64,000 nt of DNA from Diadophis punctatus similis (GCA_023053685.1 JALIGW010000016.1:12592280-12656279), one strand, 5' to 3'; counted from the first letter of the stretch, positions 43,605 through 55,533 are shown. Notes: generated by a model not told the origin, from the sequence alone. Program-made: numbers and translations.

Positions 43605-43952
43605 AAGGTAAAGGTTCCCCTCGCACATATGTGCTAGTCGTTCCCGACTCTAGGGGGCGGTGCTCATCTCCGTTTCAAAGCCGAAGAGCCAGCGCTGTCC
43701 GGAGACATCTCCGTGGTCATGTGGCCGGCATGACTAAATGCCAAAGGTGCACTGAACGCTGTTACCTTCCCACCAAAGGTGGTCCCTATTTTTCTACTTG
43801 CATTTTTAACGTGCTTTCGAAATGTTAGATTGGCAGAAGATGGGACAAGTAATGGGAGCTCACTCCATTACGTGGCGCTAGGGATTCAAACTGCTGATCT
43901 GCTGACCTTTCGATCGACAAGCTCAGCATCTTAGCCACTGAGCCACCACATA
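43605..43952 (-). mobile_element. Sauria-type SINE, near full length
   Basis: Read on the minus strand, it has a tRNA-like head (GGTGGCTCAGTGGCTAAGAT, B-box AGTTTGAATCCCTAGCG), a central CCGGCCACATGACCACGGAG region, and the 3' end GTCGGGAACGACTAG...GGGAACCTTTACCTTTA. That tail is shared with Bov-B LINEs in the known Sauria SINE family of squamates. Nearly full length, about 345 bp. Confidence 0.85.
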
Positions 43953-43974
43953 AATACATACATACATACATACA

Positions 43975-44005
<31 letters not shown>

Positions 44006-44033
44006 GTACGTACATACATACATACATACATAC
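43953..44033. repeat. (ATAC)n microsatellite
   Basis: Tetranucleotide array beginning at the head end of the Sauria-type SINE, with one TATGTACG interruption. Confidence 0.95.
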
Positions 44034-44355
44034 ACAAACACCATTTCCTCCTGGGATAACAGTTACAAAATATAATTGATGATAAAATATATATTTGGTA
44101 AACAGAACCTCACAGCTGTAAGTTTCAATACATGACTAACATTATGGAGTCAGCTGTAAAAATATTGGGGCAATTGGGGGAGAACTAGTTTAGTTTTCTA
44201 GGGCCCGCTATATTGATTTTTCAAAGGTGGAGATATAGCCACCTTTGTATGGCTGTAGCATTATTATTATCCTTCTCATCTTCTCGACTACCCCTATTAT
44301 ATTTTATATACTATATATATAAATAATAATAAATCATATAATACCGTTATATAAA

Positions 44356-44782
44356 CAGGGGTAGGCTGCTGGGGGTTCGCAGGGGTTTGGGAGAACTTCT
44401 AGCTAAGATTCTGTGCAGTTTGGAGAACCCCCAAATCCCACTCCTGGCTGGCCCCGCCCTGCCCACTCCTCCCCTCCCAGGAGTCTCCACGTGGTCCATT
44501 TTAGATGTAAGTGCAGGGTGCACGCGGAGGCTCAGGGAGGGTGAAAAACAGGCCTACTGGAAGTTTGGGAAGGCTGGAAATGGGCCCGTTTCTGGACTCC
44601 AGAGCCCGGGGAGGCCGTTTTCGCCCTCCCGGATGCTCAAAGAAAGCCCCTGGAGCCCAGGGAGGGCAACACCCCCCCCCCACTGTGGTGCAGGAGGCCA
44701 ACTACGCCATGCCCACCATGGCTACGCCCACCTAGCAACTGGGCAGAGAACCCCTTGCTAAAAATTTTGAAGCCCACCCCTG
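44356..44782. mobile_element. hAT-like MITE
   Basis: 427 bp with ends CAGGGGTAGGCTGC and AAGCCCACCCCTG, flanked by exact TATATAAA duplications (44348-44355, 44783-44790). GC-rich, with a C9-type run near 44670. Open frames on both strands are compositional. Confidence 0.86.
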
Positions 44783-44867
44783 TATATAAATATAAGTAAG
44801 AGAAACAAATAATAACAAATTATATACATATAAGATATAATTATATCTTATTATGATTATTACTCTG

Positions 44868-44950
44868 TTGCTTTGCATGTACATTGAAAGCTTCTGCACC
44901 GAAGACAAATTTCTTAATCACACTTGGCCAATGAAGAATTCTGCTGTGCT
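44868..44950 (+). mobile_element. LINE 3' UTR tail fragment
   Basis: TGTACATTGAAAGCTTCTGC, AAGACAAATTTCTTAATCAC and TTGGCCAATGAAGAATTCT. Short copy of the tail seen at 46935. Confidence 0.55.
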
Positions 44951-45146
44951 CTGCTCTGTAATATGGACGGTAATGCAGTTTTACGTCAAACCTAGCTTAC
45001 CAGTGTTACCTTCATATGGTTTTGCTAAAAGGACTCTAGGAAACACAGTGCAAAGGCTTATTTTAAGATTTATGAAAACATGGGAGAGGGTGTAAGTTGT
45101 TTGCTGAAGTTGGGTGGGAAGGTGCGAAAACCATTTAAATAACATA

Positions 45147-45620
45147 CCGTATTTTTCGGAGTATAAGACGCACCTTTTTCCTCCCTAAAAGTGGCTGAAA
45201 ATTTGGGTGCGTCTTATACTTCGAATGTAGCTTTTTTTCCAGCCCTAACTAGGTGCTAACAGATCTTCCCAGCTCTTACCTTGCAGGCTTTTTCATTGTT
45301 ACTCTCTCCAAAGAATGTTTTTCCAGCCCTAAGTCTTTGCAGAATTTTTTTTCATTGCTCTACTTGCGCCAAATAAGTTTTTTTCTAGCCCTAACCAGGT
45401 GCTAACTATCTTCCCAGCTCTTACCGGCTTGCAGGTTCTTTCATTGTTATTCTCTCAGAAGAAATTCTAACCAGGGGATAAAATAATGTGCTGAAGCTGA
45501 CCAGACTAAGGACACTAGCCAGATGAATACCTGGTAGGCAGATTGTTTTCCCCTATTTTCCTCCCCAAAAACTAAGGTGCGTCTTATACGCCGGTGCGTC
45601 TTATACTCCGAAAAATACGG
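45147..45620. mobile_element. TA-flanked palindromic MITE beside a CNTN5 exon
   Basis: 474 bp with ends CCGTATTTTTCGGAGTATAAG and CTTATACTCCGAAAAATACGG, flanked by TA. Same family as 28960, with the same tandem CAGCCCTAA modules. It ends 91 bp downstream of the CNTN5 linker exon in transcript order. Confidence 0.8.
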
Positions 45621-45710
45621 TAAATCATTTCTGAACATGTTACAATCTCAGATCTCTTCGGTGTGATGGACGGAGAAAGGGGAGGGGGTGAGGTAGGGGA
45701 TCAAACATAC

Positions 45711-45935
45711 CCTCCTGTTTGAAGGCCTCTGAGAATGGCTCAGGGTTTGTTGGTGGGTGATAGGGCTGCGCTGACCCATGCCAATCCGGAGAGGAGATGC
45801 TTCCCATGGCAGGGTAACTTGGTCGTTGCCTGTTCTTTGAGTTAATGGCAGAGGAGGAGTAAGATGAACTGACAGATCTGAGTCTTAAAAGAGCAGCGTA
45901 TGTGGCATGGATTCCTGGAATAGCTGCAGAGCACT
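45711..45935 (-). CDS. CNTN5: CNTN5 exon, N-terminal linker after signal peptide
   Basis: This 225-nt exon codes on the minus strand. It is bounded by an acceptor (pyrimidine-rich tract then CACCTACCAG, ending at 45936) and a GTATGT donor at 45710. It starts with two bases of a split Glu codon and ends with one base of another. The product is a Ser/Pro/Tyr-rich linker containing IPGIHATYAALLRLRS near the start and SEAFKQE at the end. From family knowledge, contactin-5 (a GPI-anchored neuronal Ig/FNIII adhesion protein) has such a poorly conserved linker between signal peptide and first Ig domain, with PG..TSYAALLR- and DAFKQ-like landmarks; other contactins lack it. The upstream signal-peptide exon was not found. 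A TA-flanked MITE ends 91 bp below the donor. Identification is by remembered similarity supported by splice phase. Confidence 0.9.
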
Positions 45936-46216
45936 CTGGTAGGTGGGAAACAAAAGAAAAGAAAAGAAACAAAAATGTAGTTCGAACTGGAGATAAGAAC
46001 ACTAAACCTTTAATGGATCCAGCTTCTTAGGCAACACAAGTGGGTCTTTCCCATCAGGATATGCACACCTTTCATAACCAGAACCTCTATGAAGGTTCTT
46101 GGGTAGAAATGGGATTCTGATATTTGCTGGAAAGAGAGACCTAGGTAAACATTTCAATCTGGATCTTCCATCATTTCTGGGGAGGCCAGAGAAAGAAACT
46201 GGGGTCTTATGTGAGA

Positions 46217-46431
46217 TAGCAATAGCAATAGCACTTAGACTTATATACCGCTTCATAGTGCTTTACAGCTCTCTCTAAGCGGTTTACAGAGTCAGCATAT
46301 TGCCCCCAACAATCTGGGTCCTCATTTTACCGACCTCAGAAGGATGGAAGGCTGAGTCAACCTTGAGCCTGGTGAGATTTGAACAGCTGAACTGCAGTGC
46401 TGCACTTTAACCACTGTACCACCTCGGCTCT
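46217..46431 (-). mobile_element. tRNA-derived SINE
   Basis: Reverse copy of the 1121 family. It starts with (AGCAAT)n-type tail and GCACTTAGACTTATATACC, and ends with the tRNA-like head TTAACCACTGTACCACCTCG. Confidence 0.87.
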
Positions 46432-46487
46432 GTGCTTCCTTTGTGTCAGTATTGATCTGAAGTGTATACAGGCAGTCCTGTATATAT

Positions 46488-46650
<163 letters not shown>

Positions 46651-46659
46651 ACTTATATA

Positions 46660-46835
46660 TGGGGCTGGCAGAGTACTGCAGGAGACCGTCCAGGCCGAAA
46701 ACTGGGTGCGCCCCATTTTGGCTGCCAGAGGCACCATGGGCCAGTCCTTTGCTATTTCCAGGCCAGCCCCGCAGGGCAGATTTAAGCACCCTGTGGGCCG
46801 GATCTGGCCTGCAGGCCTTGAGTTCGAAACCCCTG
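46660..46835. mobile_element. hAT-like MITE, left end lost in (AT)n
   Basis: Right end GAGTTCGAAACCCCTG with GGGCCGGATCTGGCCTGCAG, as in the 2870 and 27765 family. The left end is missing: the element emerges from the (AT)n array at about 46655. Confidence 0.72.
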
Positions 46836-46934
46836 TGCTAGATACAAAGATAATTTTTTCCCTTGTGCCAAGCACAATCTCATTTCTCGTCTTCTCATTT
46901 TTCCTACTATTGGTTTCCTCCTATTGGTTTCTTA

Positions 46935-47072
46935 CGATTTATCAATTGTTGTTTACTATGATCTGTGACTTATTACTTGCTGTTTATATGTACACTGTGA
47001 GTTTATGCACCGGAGACAAATTCCTTGTGTGTCCAGTCACGCTTGACCAATAAAGAATTCTATGATTCTACA
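46935..47072 (+). mobile_element. LINE 3' UTR tail (snake-type)
   Basis: TGTACACTGTGAGTTTATGC, AGACAAATTCCTTGTGTGTC and TTGACCAATAAAGAATTCTA, a recurrent LINE 3' end. Other copies are at 44868-44945 (plus) and 57690-57800 (minus). Confidence 0.6.
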
Positions 47073-47275
47073 TTTACAAAAGAGATGCAAAATGTTTTTC
47101 CCTCAGATTGTTGCACCTTCAAATCATTGTTTGGATAGTCTGGCCATAAAGGTTTCATGGATGGAACAAAATACAACTTGATTATTTTTGAGCTGTGTTT
47201 TCAGAGATTTAATTGTTTCAGCTCTGTGACTGGGCTGTTTTATGCCAAGTTCTCTCCAACCAAACCAGTTCAGAC

Positions 47276-47679
47276 CAGTGGTGGGTTCCTACCGGTGTGG
47301 TCTATTCTGTCATTCCAGTAGCAGCCCGCCGATTGCACAATCTGTGCGCGACGGCTCCGGTGCCGTCTTCGTCGGTCTGTCACGTGGCACCATCTTTTTT
47401 TCTGAATTTTTGGCCTTTTTTGCTTCCTGCGCATGCGTGGAAGCAAAGTCTCATGAGGGGATGCACGCACACGCGATTTTGGTGATTTTTTGCTTCCGCG
47501 CATGCCGAAATCACACATGTGTGTCCCCTCGCGAGATTTCGGTGATTTTTTGCTTCCTGCGCATGCGCAAAAGCAAAATCACACAAGGGGACATGCGCGC
47601 GTAGCGAGCATGTGCACGCATGAAACATGATTATGTGCGCGCAGCGCCCCAGTAGGCAGGTAAGAGGAACCCGCCCCTA
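47276..47679. mobile_element. hAT-like hairpin MITE, GGTGGGTTCC family
   Basis: 404 bp with ends CAGTGGTGGGTTCC and GAACCCGCCCCTA, flanked by GTTCAGAC and CTTCAGAC. The interior has repeated GATTTCGGTGATTTTTTGCT modules and a perfect TGCGCATGCGCA at 47558-47569. Close relative of 546 and 55018. Confidence 0.84.
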
Positions 47680-47703
47680 CTTCAGACTGGATAAAGGTAT
47701 ATG

Positions 47704-47928
47704 AATAGCACTTAGACTTATATACTGCTTCACAGTATATGCGTTACAGCCTTCTCTAAGTGGTTTACAGAGTCAGCATATTGCCCCCAACAATTTGGGT
47801 CCTCATTTTACCCACCTTGGAAGGATGGAAGGCTGAGTCAACCTTGAGCCGGTGAGATTTGAACAGCTGAACTGCTGAACTAGCAGTCAGCTGAAGTAGC
47901 CTTCTGCTTCTAACCACTGCGGCTCATG
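47704..47928 (-). mobile_element. tRNA-derived SINE
   Basis: Reverse copy of the same family: AGCACTTAGACTTATATACT tail side, GAGTCAGCATATTGCCCCC body, TAACCACTGCGGCTC head. It starts about 20 bp after a hAT hairpin element. Confidence 0.86.
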
Positions 47929-48374
47929 AAATGAAGTTTTAAGAGAGATTTAAGAAATATTTAAGCAGGTGGCTTAAAACATACATAAGATGAGTACAGA
48001 CTGCTCTATGTCTGCCACACTGATTAGTAAGCCACTGCCTTTAAAAAAAAAGATGGGGAACTTACATGTGAAAGGATGGGTGGGTTACACCTACGGTAAG
48101 CTAATCAAGCTGAACTTGGATTATGCAACTATATAATACATGTGTTGCATGCATGGAAGTATTTTGCAGTTGTAGCTGACATGGCTAAGATGGTCTAAAA
48201 TAAAACACTGTGCAATAGTGGCAAATATCTGTAGCTTGGGTGTAGGATGAGGGTGAAGGTTCATTCGCCGAGCTTGTGGGTTGGTTTCCAAATGTTTCAT
48301 TACCAGGCTAGGTAACATTTTCAGCTGAGTTAAGGGGATGTCAGTGTTCTTCTGTTTATAAGGAGTTCAGGGTT

Positions 48375-48961
48375 GTATGGGGTGCTCAGGAAGGAGTAGC
48401 ACCTCTGGTGTAGGGGCATGTCGTGTCCTTTTGTGGCAGCTCATTCTAGGGCAGCTGTTAGGGCAGCTCGTTCACCTTTGGTCCCCACCTGTCATTCAGC
48501 TCTCACCTGTGGCTCCTAGGAGCTGTAGCACGCGCAGCGGCCACACCCCGGGCAACAGCTTCGATAGGCTGGCCAAACCAGGTTGAGAGTAGCCATTGGG
48601 TCATTGACCTTCGGTGAGATAGGGACTTGTCTATCCCGAGCATATGAAGTCAGATTCCGGCGGACTGAACGGATGAATCTACTCGAATAGGACAATGGTC
48701 ATGAAGGTGGTCTCTGCAAGCGATGTGGTATGCTAAGAGCATGGCAAGACACGAAAGATGCCTTGGTCAGCCACTGCGCCCAGCCCATCTCCAACTGTCT
48801 CGACTCTTGTCCTGCTATTTGGAGCAAGATGGAATCTGGGAAGAGAGGGTGAGGTTGACTATGCCCACCTCTCCCTCACTTTAATCCAATTCACGTGCAA
48901 GTCTTGACATCCCCCACCCGATTCTCATAGATGTCAAGGTCCTCTTCGAGCACGATGGACG

Positions 48962-49024
<63 letters not shown>
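48375..49024 (+). other. Probable non-LTR retroelement piece with (ATC)n tail
   Basis: A GC-richer block unlike its AT-rich neighbours ending in a clean (ATC)n run at 48963-49024. It has GGCAGCTCATTCTAGGGCAG, TCAGATTCCGGCGGACTGAA and AACTGTCTCGACTCTTGTCC but no long frame. A simple-repeat tail is typical of some LINE/SINE 3' ends. Flanking segments 48240-48370 and 49025-49220 may be one interrupted older repeat. Class unassigned. Confidence 0.4.
48963..49024. repeat. (ATC)n microsatellite
   Basis: About 20 perfect ATC units. Probably the tail of the retroelement piece upstream. Confidence 0.97.
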
Positions 49025-50156
49025 GGTTCAGGTGTGGGTGTGTCAAATGAGGGTCTTATGATGGTTGATGACTCACTCTGCCATGAGTCATCAGTGAGTC
49101 TTGTGATGGTTCTTGTGATAAGGTTACATCAGGTCAGCGTCATTGAACTGTTTTGTTAAGCTTCAGCATGCATGGTTTGTGTTGAGTTCAGATGCCTTTA
49201 AAACTGCAAAGATACTTCCTTAGTTTGAGTTGATTTATTGAGCATTTTGTGTGCACTGTGGGAATGTTCTTGTTTAGTGTTAACATTATGAATACAGTTA
49301 AGAAGCATCAGTCATTCTTGTTTGCTTGTTAATTTATTTTGATTTTGCAGCTGGCAGCTACTTCTATGTAGAAGTAACAAAGGAAGGCTAAAATGATTAG
49401 TTGCTACCTTTGTCCTGTATTTTCTTGGCTGAACCATAGACAGTTTATTTATCAAAACTATAAAGACTTCTATTGATTCTTTCAAAAGGGAAATGGGAAG
49501 TCTTTTTGATAATAGATTTTGATTTAAAGAGATTTTGTAGTGGATAAGTGCAGGACTGGGATCCCAATGTTTTCTGCAGGCATTTAATTTAATGTTTTAA
49601 ATTATTTTATTTATTTTACAAGCCACCCACTAAACTATCCACTTTTTTTAACTTTAAAATAACTCAATATTTTTATTTTTGTGCTATCACCATCATCTAA
49701 GCAATTCTCTTAACTGCCAATTTCTTGAATCTTATCCCTTTCTCACATCTTTGAAAACTGGTTTTGTTCGATAAACGGGAGACAAAATAACAGCAGATGA
49801 GGTTGCTTAAAGCCAATGGTTTTTTTTCCCCTTAGGAATGAGCATTTCCAGAACTTCCATCACAAATAAAACTTTTCACTTATTAACTGGAAATGCTCCT
49901 AGAGTTCGTCTTAAGGTTTAAGGTATGCTAAAAAATTTCAGAAATCAACAAAATTATGTTCATCATGATTAACTGCAGACCAAAATTTAACAAATAAAGC
50001 AATTAAAGAGAAATATAGTCATGTATAAAACTTACAATGTATAAGGAAACATTACATGTATGAAAAACTGCACTGAAGGGAGAAAACTTGATGACTTTTT
50101 CTAAAAGCAGAGCAAATGATGATCAACTTGCTTCTCCTTACATTCATTTCCATACT

Positions 50157-50273
50157 CGCGCCGTCATGGTGTCGTGATGTGACGTATTTGGACTCCCTCC
50201 CCTTCGCTAAACCGGGCAGGGCGGGGCCAGCACGTGATGCATCCAGCCTGTAGGCTGTGAGTTTGAAACCCCT
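50157..50273. mobile_element. Truncated hAT-like MITE
   Basis: Only the right part is recognisable: CCAGCCTGTAGGCTGTGAGT then TTTGAAACCCCTG, as in the 2870 family. The left boundary is a guess. Confidence 0.5.
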
Positions 50274-50821
50274 GCATTAGAGCCTTGACAAATGAACTCT
50301 GCTAGTTGGGCTGTATTTAAAACCTTTCTGAAATTTATAGCACCACTTTGAGGGTCACTTATTTGACCCTCAAATAAGCATTTTACAAATTCCAAATTTA
50401 AAACTAACACCTTAAATTGACCACCGTAATCGATCAACGAGGGCAAATATTTAAAATACATAAGTTGTGACATAGCAACCTTATGACTGTGTATCCATCT
50501 TCTGAAGTTTCTGAATCCTCTTCAGAGGTAGTTTCCATATACAGAGCACTGCAAAAGTCTCATTCATGTTGCTGCTAATTTATTTGATATACTTCATATA
50601 TCTGTGCATTAGTCATATTGGTAAACTGCATACTCCTGACAAACTGGTCTGTTGCTGCATTTGATCAGTTCAAGAATTGTCCTAGAACATTAAACATACT
50701 TAATTAAACTTGCTCCTTGCTAATGCAACCATCATTTTAATTTTGTCTGTCCTTCTACCAAAAACCTATTTTCTGGCTGGGAAGAGGCAAAGCATAACAG
50801 AACCCGATACAGGGATTCCGT

Positions 50822-51064
50822 CAGCGGTGGCATTCAGCCGGTTTGGACCGGTTCGCCCAAACTGGTAGCAGAAATCGTGAATGGGCCCACTCACCTGCCC
50901 CGGCTCTATGCTATCCTATTTGTGCACATTTTTGAGGCCATGCACATGTGCAGATGGCTTGTGCGGGAGTAAAGCGCGTGCACGGGAGGCCATGCGCATG
51001 GTGGTGGTGGCGTGTGCGCTCACATTTGCGAACCAGTAGGGAAGGGATGTGAAAACCATCCCTG
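50822..51064. mobile_element. hAT-like hairpin MITE
   Basis: About 243 bp with left end CAGCGGTGGCATTCAGCC, right end AAAACCATCCCTG, and an interior with GGCCATGCGCATGGTGG. Flanks share only 5 of 8 bases, so its boundaries are less sure. It lies about 35 bp before the truncated CR1. Confidence 0.65.
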
Positions 51065-51099
51065 GATTGTGGGTCTCATTGAGTTCACTACTTTCTTAG

Positions 51100-52915
51100 A
51101 TGCAGAAAATCAGAGGTAGTGACAAAACATCGTTTGCCACGTTTCTACGGAGTGGGGAGGGGGAATACAGTGAGGGTGAGAAGTTAGAGAAGTTAAAGAG
51201 AGAAGACGGCAAAGAAGTAACAGGCAACACAGACAAAGCAGAGCTACTGAACACATTCTTCGCATCAGTCTTCACACAAAAGGAAACTGCAGCTCAACTA
51301 CCCAGCAACACAAATATAAAAAACAGATTCGAAGCAAGACTCAAACTAAGCAAAAATACAGTAAGAGATCACCTATCTGAACTTAACGAATACAAAGCAC
51401 CAGGACCAGATGGATTACATCCCAGAGTCATAAAAGAACTAGCAGAAGTCATTTCAGAACCACTGCACCACATCTTCCACAAATCCTGGAACACAGGGGA
51501 ACTACCTGAGGACTAGAAAAGAGCTGACATGGTCCCCATCTTCAAAAAAGGTAAAAAAACAGACCCAGGAAACTACAGACCAATCAGCCTAACATCAATA
51601 CCTGGAAAAATACTGGAAAAATAATTAAAAACCAGATCTCCCATCATCTAAAAACAAACCAAGTAATAACCAACAGCCAACACGGATTTGTTAAGAACAA
51701 GTCATGCCAAACCAACCTCATTTCATTCTTCAACACTGTGACCAAATTAGTAGACCAGCGTAATGCAGTAGACATAATATACCTGGACTTTAGCAAAGCA
51801 TTTGACAAAGTAGACCACAACCTACTCCTTCATAAGCTAGAAAAAAGCGGGATAGACAGCTACACAACCAGATGGATTAACAATTGGCTGACCAACCGTA
51901 CCCAGCGAGTAGTCCTCAATGGCTCTAAGTCCACATGGAGAGAAGTAAGCAGTGGGGTACCACAAGGTTCCGTCCTAGGCCCAGTACTCTTCAATATCTT
52001 TATAGATGACCTAGATGAGGGAATAGCAGGAGAACTAACCAAATTTGCAGATGACACCAAGCTGGCGGGAGTAGCAAACACCCCAGAGGACAGACTCAAA
52101 ATCCAGAGGGACCTTGACAGACTCGAACACTGGGCCCAAACCAACAAAATGAAATTTAACACAGAGAAAAGTAAAATTCTGCACCTAGGCAAGAAGAATC
52201 AAAAATACACATACAAACTGGGCGAAACCACACTCAATAGCAGCGATTGGGAAAGGGATCTCGGAGTCCTGGTAGACAGCCAACTAAATATGAGCCAGCA
52301 GTGTGCAGCAGCAGCCAAAAAGGCCAACACAATCTGAGCTGCATAAATAGAGGGATACAATCAAGGACCAGAGAGGTACTAGTACCACTCTATAAAGCCT
52401 TGGTCAGACCATATCTAGAGTACTGCATCCAGTTTTGGTCACCACATTACAAAAAAGACATTGAAACTCTAGAGAAAGTGCAGAAGAGAGCAACCAGGAT
52501 GATAAAGGGTCTGGAAAATAAAACATACGAAGAGCGGTTGCAGGAACTGAGCTTGGCCAGTCTAGCGAAGAGAAGGACCAGGGGTGACATGATAGCAGTG
52601 TTTCAATATTTGAGGGGCTGCCACAGAAGGAGGGGGTCAGGCTGTTCTCTATCGCACCAGAAAGCCAAACAAGGAATAACGGATGGAAGCTGACCAAGGA
52701 GAGATTCAACCTGGAAGTTAGGAGAAACTTTCTCACAGTGAGAGCGATCAACCAGTGGAACAGCTTGCCAGCAGAGGTCGTGAGAGCCCCAACACTTGCG
52801 CCATTCAAGGAGAGACTGGACTGCCATCTATCTCAAATGGTGTAGGAACTCCTGCTTGAGCAGGGGGTTGGACTAGATGACCTACAAGGTCCCTTCCAAC
52901 TCTAATAATAAATCT
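51100..52915 (+). mobile_element. CR1 LINE, 5'-truncated with broken ORF2
   Basis: Plus-strand CR1 fragment of 1.8 kb carrying the reverse transcriptase half of ORF2 and the 3' end. Landmarks are YKAPGPDGLHPRVIKEL, NYRPISLTS, YLDFSKAFDKVDH, GVPQGSVLGPVLFN, FADDTKLAG and [19 protein letters not shown]. The frame is interrupted by a TAG at about 51515 where a Trp codon is expected, by a shift near 51620 and another near 52335. The 3' end has GGGGGTTGGACTAGATGACC followed by short AATAATAAATCTAAA. The endonuclease half is missing. Confidence 0.92.
51738..52337 (+). pseudogene. CR1 reverse transcriptase fragment
   Basis: Longest open part of the CR1 ORF2, about 200 codons. It has DFSKAFDKVDH (catalytic Asp), the SSGVPQGSVLGP loop, FADDTKLAG (catalytic Asp pair) and the FNTEKSKILHLG thumb motif. 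Both ends are lost to frame shifts, so it is non-functional. Confidence 0.9.
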
Positions 52916-53682
52916 AAAAAATCTAGAGATAACACATTACTTCTCCAAGGTCATCCTTTGTCCAACACCTGTAAGAAGCTGGGAGGAGAACAGAAGATCA
53001 GTGGCCAATGTGATCCAGTTGGGGGTGGGGAAAAAAGGAGTGCCCACTTCCTATCGAGTGGAAGCTTGGGAAAAAGTTAGATTTGGGTTTCACCATGCAC
53101 TTGCCAACATGATCTCTGCATTAAATTGGAACTTTGGTAAACTCTTTGCTTTGGATTCTGATTTTTGCACGATTACTATTTGGAGCTTTGACATTAACCC
53201 AAATCTTACCAATTTCTCAAGGCTGACCAATTATTGTACAGTGTTTCCTACCAGCTCCTATTGAACTCAATGAAAGACAATTTGCTTTAGGATTGTCTCA
53301 AAAGAAAAAGACCCACATTGGTGAATTCTCACACTTGTTTATCTACAAAGTGATATAGCGAGAATTATGGCCATGCCCTATCATCCGTTATATAAACATT
53401 TTCTAGATGTTCCATGGCTTCCCAGGACCAACAATAGTTAGAGAGAAGCCATTCCCACACAGTTCTTCTTGGAGAGGAATAATCCAAATTAAAGGATAGA
53501 CAAGCTTTGGTGTCTAACCAGACAGCCTGTGCTGCTTTCTATCATTGTTTCGATGGTATTTCCTTACCTAAACAGAGGTAAAGGGGGCGGGGTAAGCAGT
53601 GAGAACAGGAACAACTTTCAGCTTCTGGTTGGCTTTCCTATTGCGTTTCCTTGTGGGAAGCTGGCAAGGTAGCATCAAAAAC

Positions 53683-53848
53683 CCTTCCTTCCTTCCTTCC
53701 TTCCTTCCTTCCTTCCTTCCTTCCTTCCCTCCCTCCCTCCCTCCCTCCCTCCCTCCCTCCCTCCCTCCCTCCCTCCCTCCCTCCCTCCCTCCTTCCTTCC
53801 TTCCTTCCTTCCTTCCTTCCTTCCTTCCTTCCTTCCTTCCTTCCTTCC
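53683..53848. repeat. (CCTT)n-(CCCT)n-(CCTT)n microsatellite
   Basis: 165 bp in three blocks, with a central CCCT section flanked by CCTT sections. The block symmetry suggests expansion from one internal mutation. Confidence 0.98.
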
Positions 53849-55017
53849 TCTGAAGCAGCCACATAAATCTTTCCCAAATTTCATTCACTTGAGAGTTATG
53901 GGTCCCAAATTCCTTAACTTAGCCCATTTGAGATACCCCATTTTTTTGTTCCGAAAATGTTGCCCTTTGTTTTATCATTTCATTCAGTTAAAGGTCAAGA
54001 CAAAGAGAGTTTTAGTAGTGTATAAAGACTAAACATTTAGTAGTGTATAAAAACTAGACATATTTAACATTCTGAAGGAGCAAAAATTATATTTTGGTGA
54101 TTTTCTGGTGGGGGGAAGAATTTAGGAATCTCAGGTTTGGTTCCCCTCCTTTTCAATGTTATGAGTTGGGGTGGTGGACACAATCGGAAGACCTCTTGAG
54201 GTCCACCCATGCATTAAAAATAGTTTTGCAATACTGGGACAAACAAGGACTCTTTCACCCTCCCTCCAAGATGATATAAAAGGAGCTTTGATCTGCTATC
54301 TATGTGAGTTTACCATTAAAAATAGAAATGCAGTCTCTTCTGCAGATCAAAAATAGCTTCTCCCTTAGCATTGGACTGATATGGGAATATCAAACTGAAT
54401 CAAGAGTAACTACTTTTTCAAAACCCAAATTTGGAATCTTATCCTTTTACGAGCGCCTATGTGATGCCCACTCAGCCTTGAAATTACATCCTATTTTTCT
54501 ATATGGCTTTTTTTTTTCAGCTTTGTTTGCTTCCCAGCAAAATGAATTATTTAGTTTTGCAATGTAATATTGTTGGACCAAGAAAAAGAACAAAAAAGAA
54601 AGAAAGAAAGAAAATAAAAGTAGTCCACTATGCTAAGCTAAAAATTAAAACAAAGCATGCAGCATCTAGTAGACCTAATGAAATTCTCTACCCAGTAATG
54701 TAATGTGGTTTTCTTTATAATATTATCTTCTGTCTCTTGGTAGCTTTCTTATCATATTTTGACAAGATATACAGAGTTCTAGAATGTAGTGAGAGTAGAT
54801 TAGTAATAATGTTGACATTGAGATATATACTGTTCTAGAATGTAGTGGCAGTAGATTTATAGTAATTTCTATTTGGGATTGGAAACTAAACAATCGTTTT
54901 CTCCCAAATGACCCTGTTTCATTTTCTGTTTGCACATTAACACTTTCAGGGCAAAAACAGCTCATCCTCTGATTCTGCAACAAAGTCTATATTGTGAGTT
55001 TTATGCTGAGTTCAAAG

Positions 55018-55410
55018 CAGGGGCGGGTTGCTCTTACCTCGCTACTGGTGCGCTGCAGGCGTATCGCCACGTTTTGCGCATGCGCTTGCTCACTACGTGC
55101 ACATGCCCCCTCGCACGATTTTGCTTCCTGCGCATGCGTGGAAGCAAAATCTCACAAGGGAACGTGTGCGCAGAATTTCGGTGATTTTTTTGATTCTGCG
55201 CATGCGCAGAAGCAAAAAATCACCAAAATCTCACGCACGTGTGCGTCTCCTCACGAAATTTTGCTTCCGCGCATGCGCAGGAAGCAAAAAATTCCTGAAA
55301 AAAGATGGCGCCGCGCGGCAGACCAGCAAGGACAGCACCGGAGCCGTTTCGCAATCCGCCAGCCGCTACCAGTGCCATAGAGAAGACTGCACCGGTAGGA
55401 CCCACCCCTG
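55018..55410. mobile_element. hAT-like hairpin MITE with two NRF1-like palindromes
   Basis: 393 bp with ends CAGGGGCGGGTTGC and GGACCCACCCCTG, flanked by exact GTTCAAAG duplications (55010-55017, 55411-55418). It carries TGCGCATGCGCA at 55197-55208, CGCGCATGCGCA at 55268-55279 and near matches at 55075 and 55130. Confidence 0.87.
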
Positions 55411-55471
55411 GTTCAAAGAAGCTTATATTATTCCAAGTTCTATTCCTCCAGAAAGTCAGAACAAGAATAAG

Positions 55472-55472
<1 letters not shown>

Positions 55473-55532
<60 letters not shown>
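55473..55532. repeat. (GT)n microsatellite
   Basis: About 60 bp of uninterrupted GT. Confidence 0.97.

Positions 55533-55533
<1 letters not shown>

Larger units (their letters stand above)
35261..45710 (-). other. CNTN5: CNTN5 intron between linker exon and first Ig1 exon
   Basis: Inferred intron of about 10.45 kb, from donor GTATGT at 45710 to acceptor TTCATAG at 35261. It is filled with elements listed separately: an L2 fragment, hAT elements, a Sauria SINE, a TA MITE and microsatellites. Within it, 37031-37813, 38346-39435, 39600-41480, 41883-42365 and 42826-43604 show no gene or confidently named repeat, apart from degraded L2-like tails near 35635-35770, 38390-38460 and 39110-39180. Confidence 0.85.

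Noticed and set aside
53568..53888. Overlapping frames rich in EGRK or SFLP repeats
   Set aside because: Translation of the (CCTT)n/(CCCT)n microsatellite in several phases.
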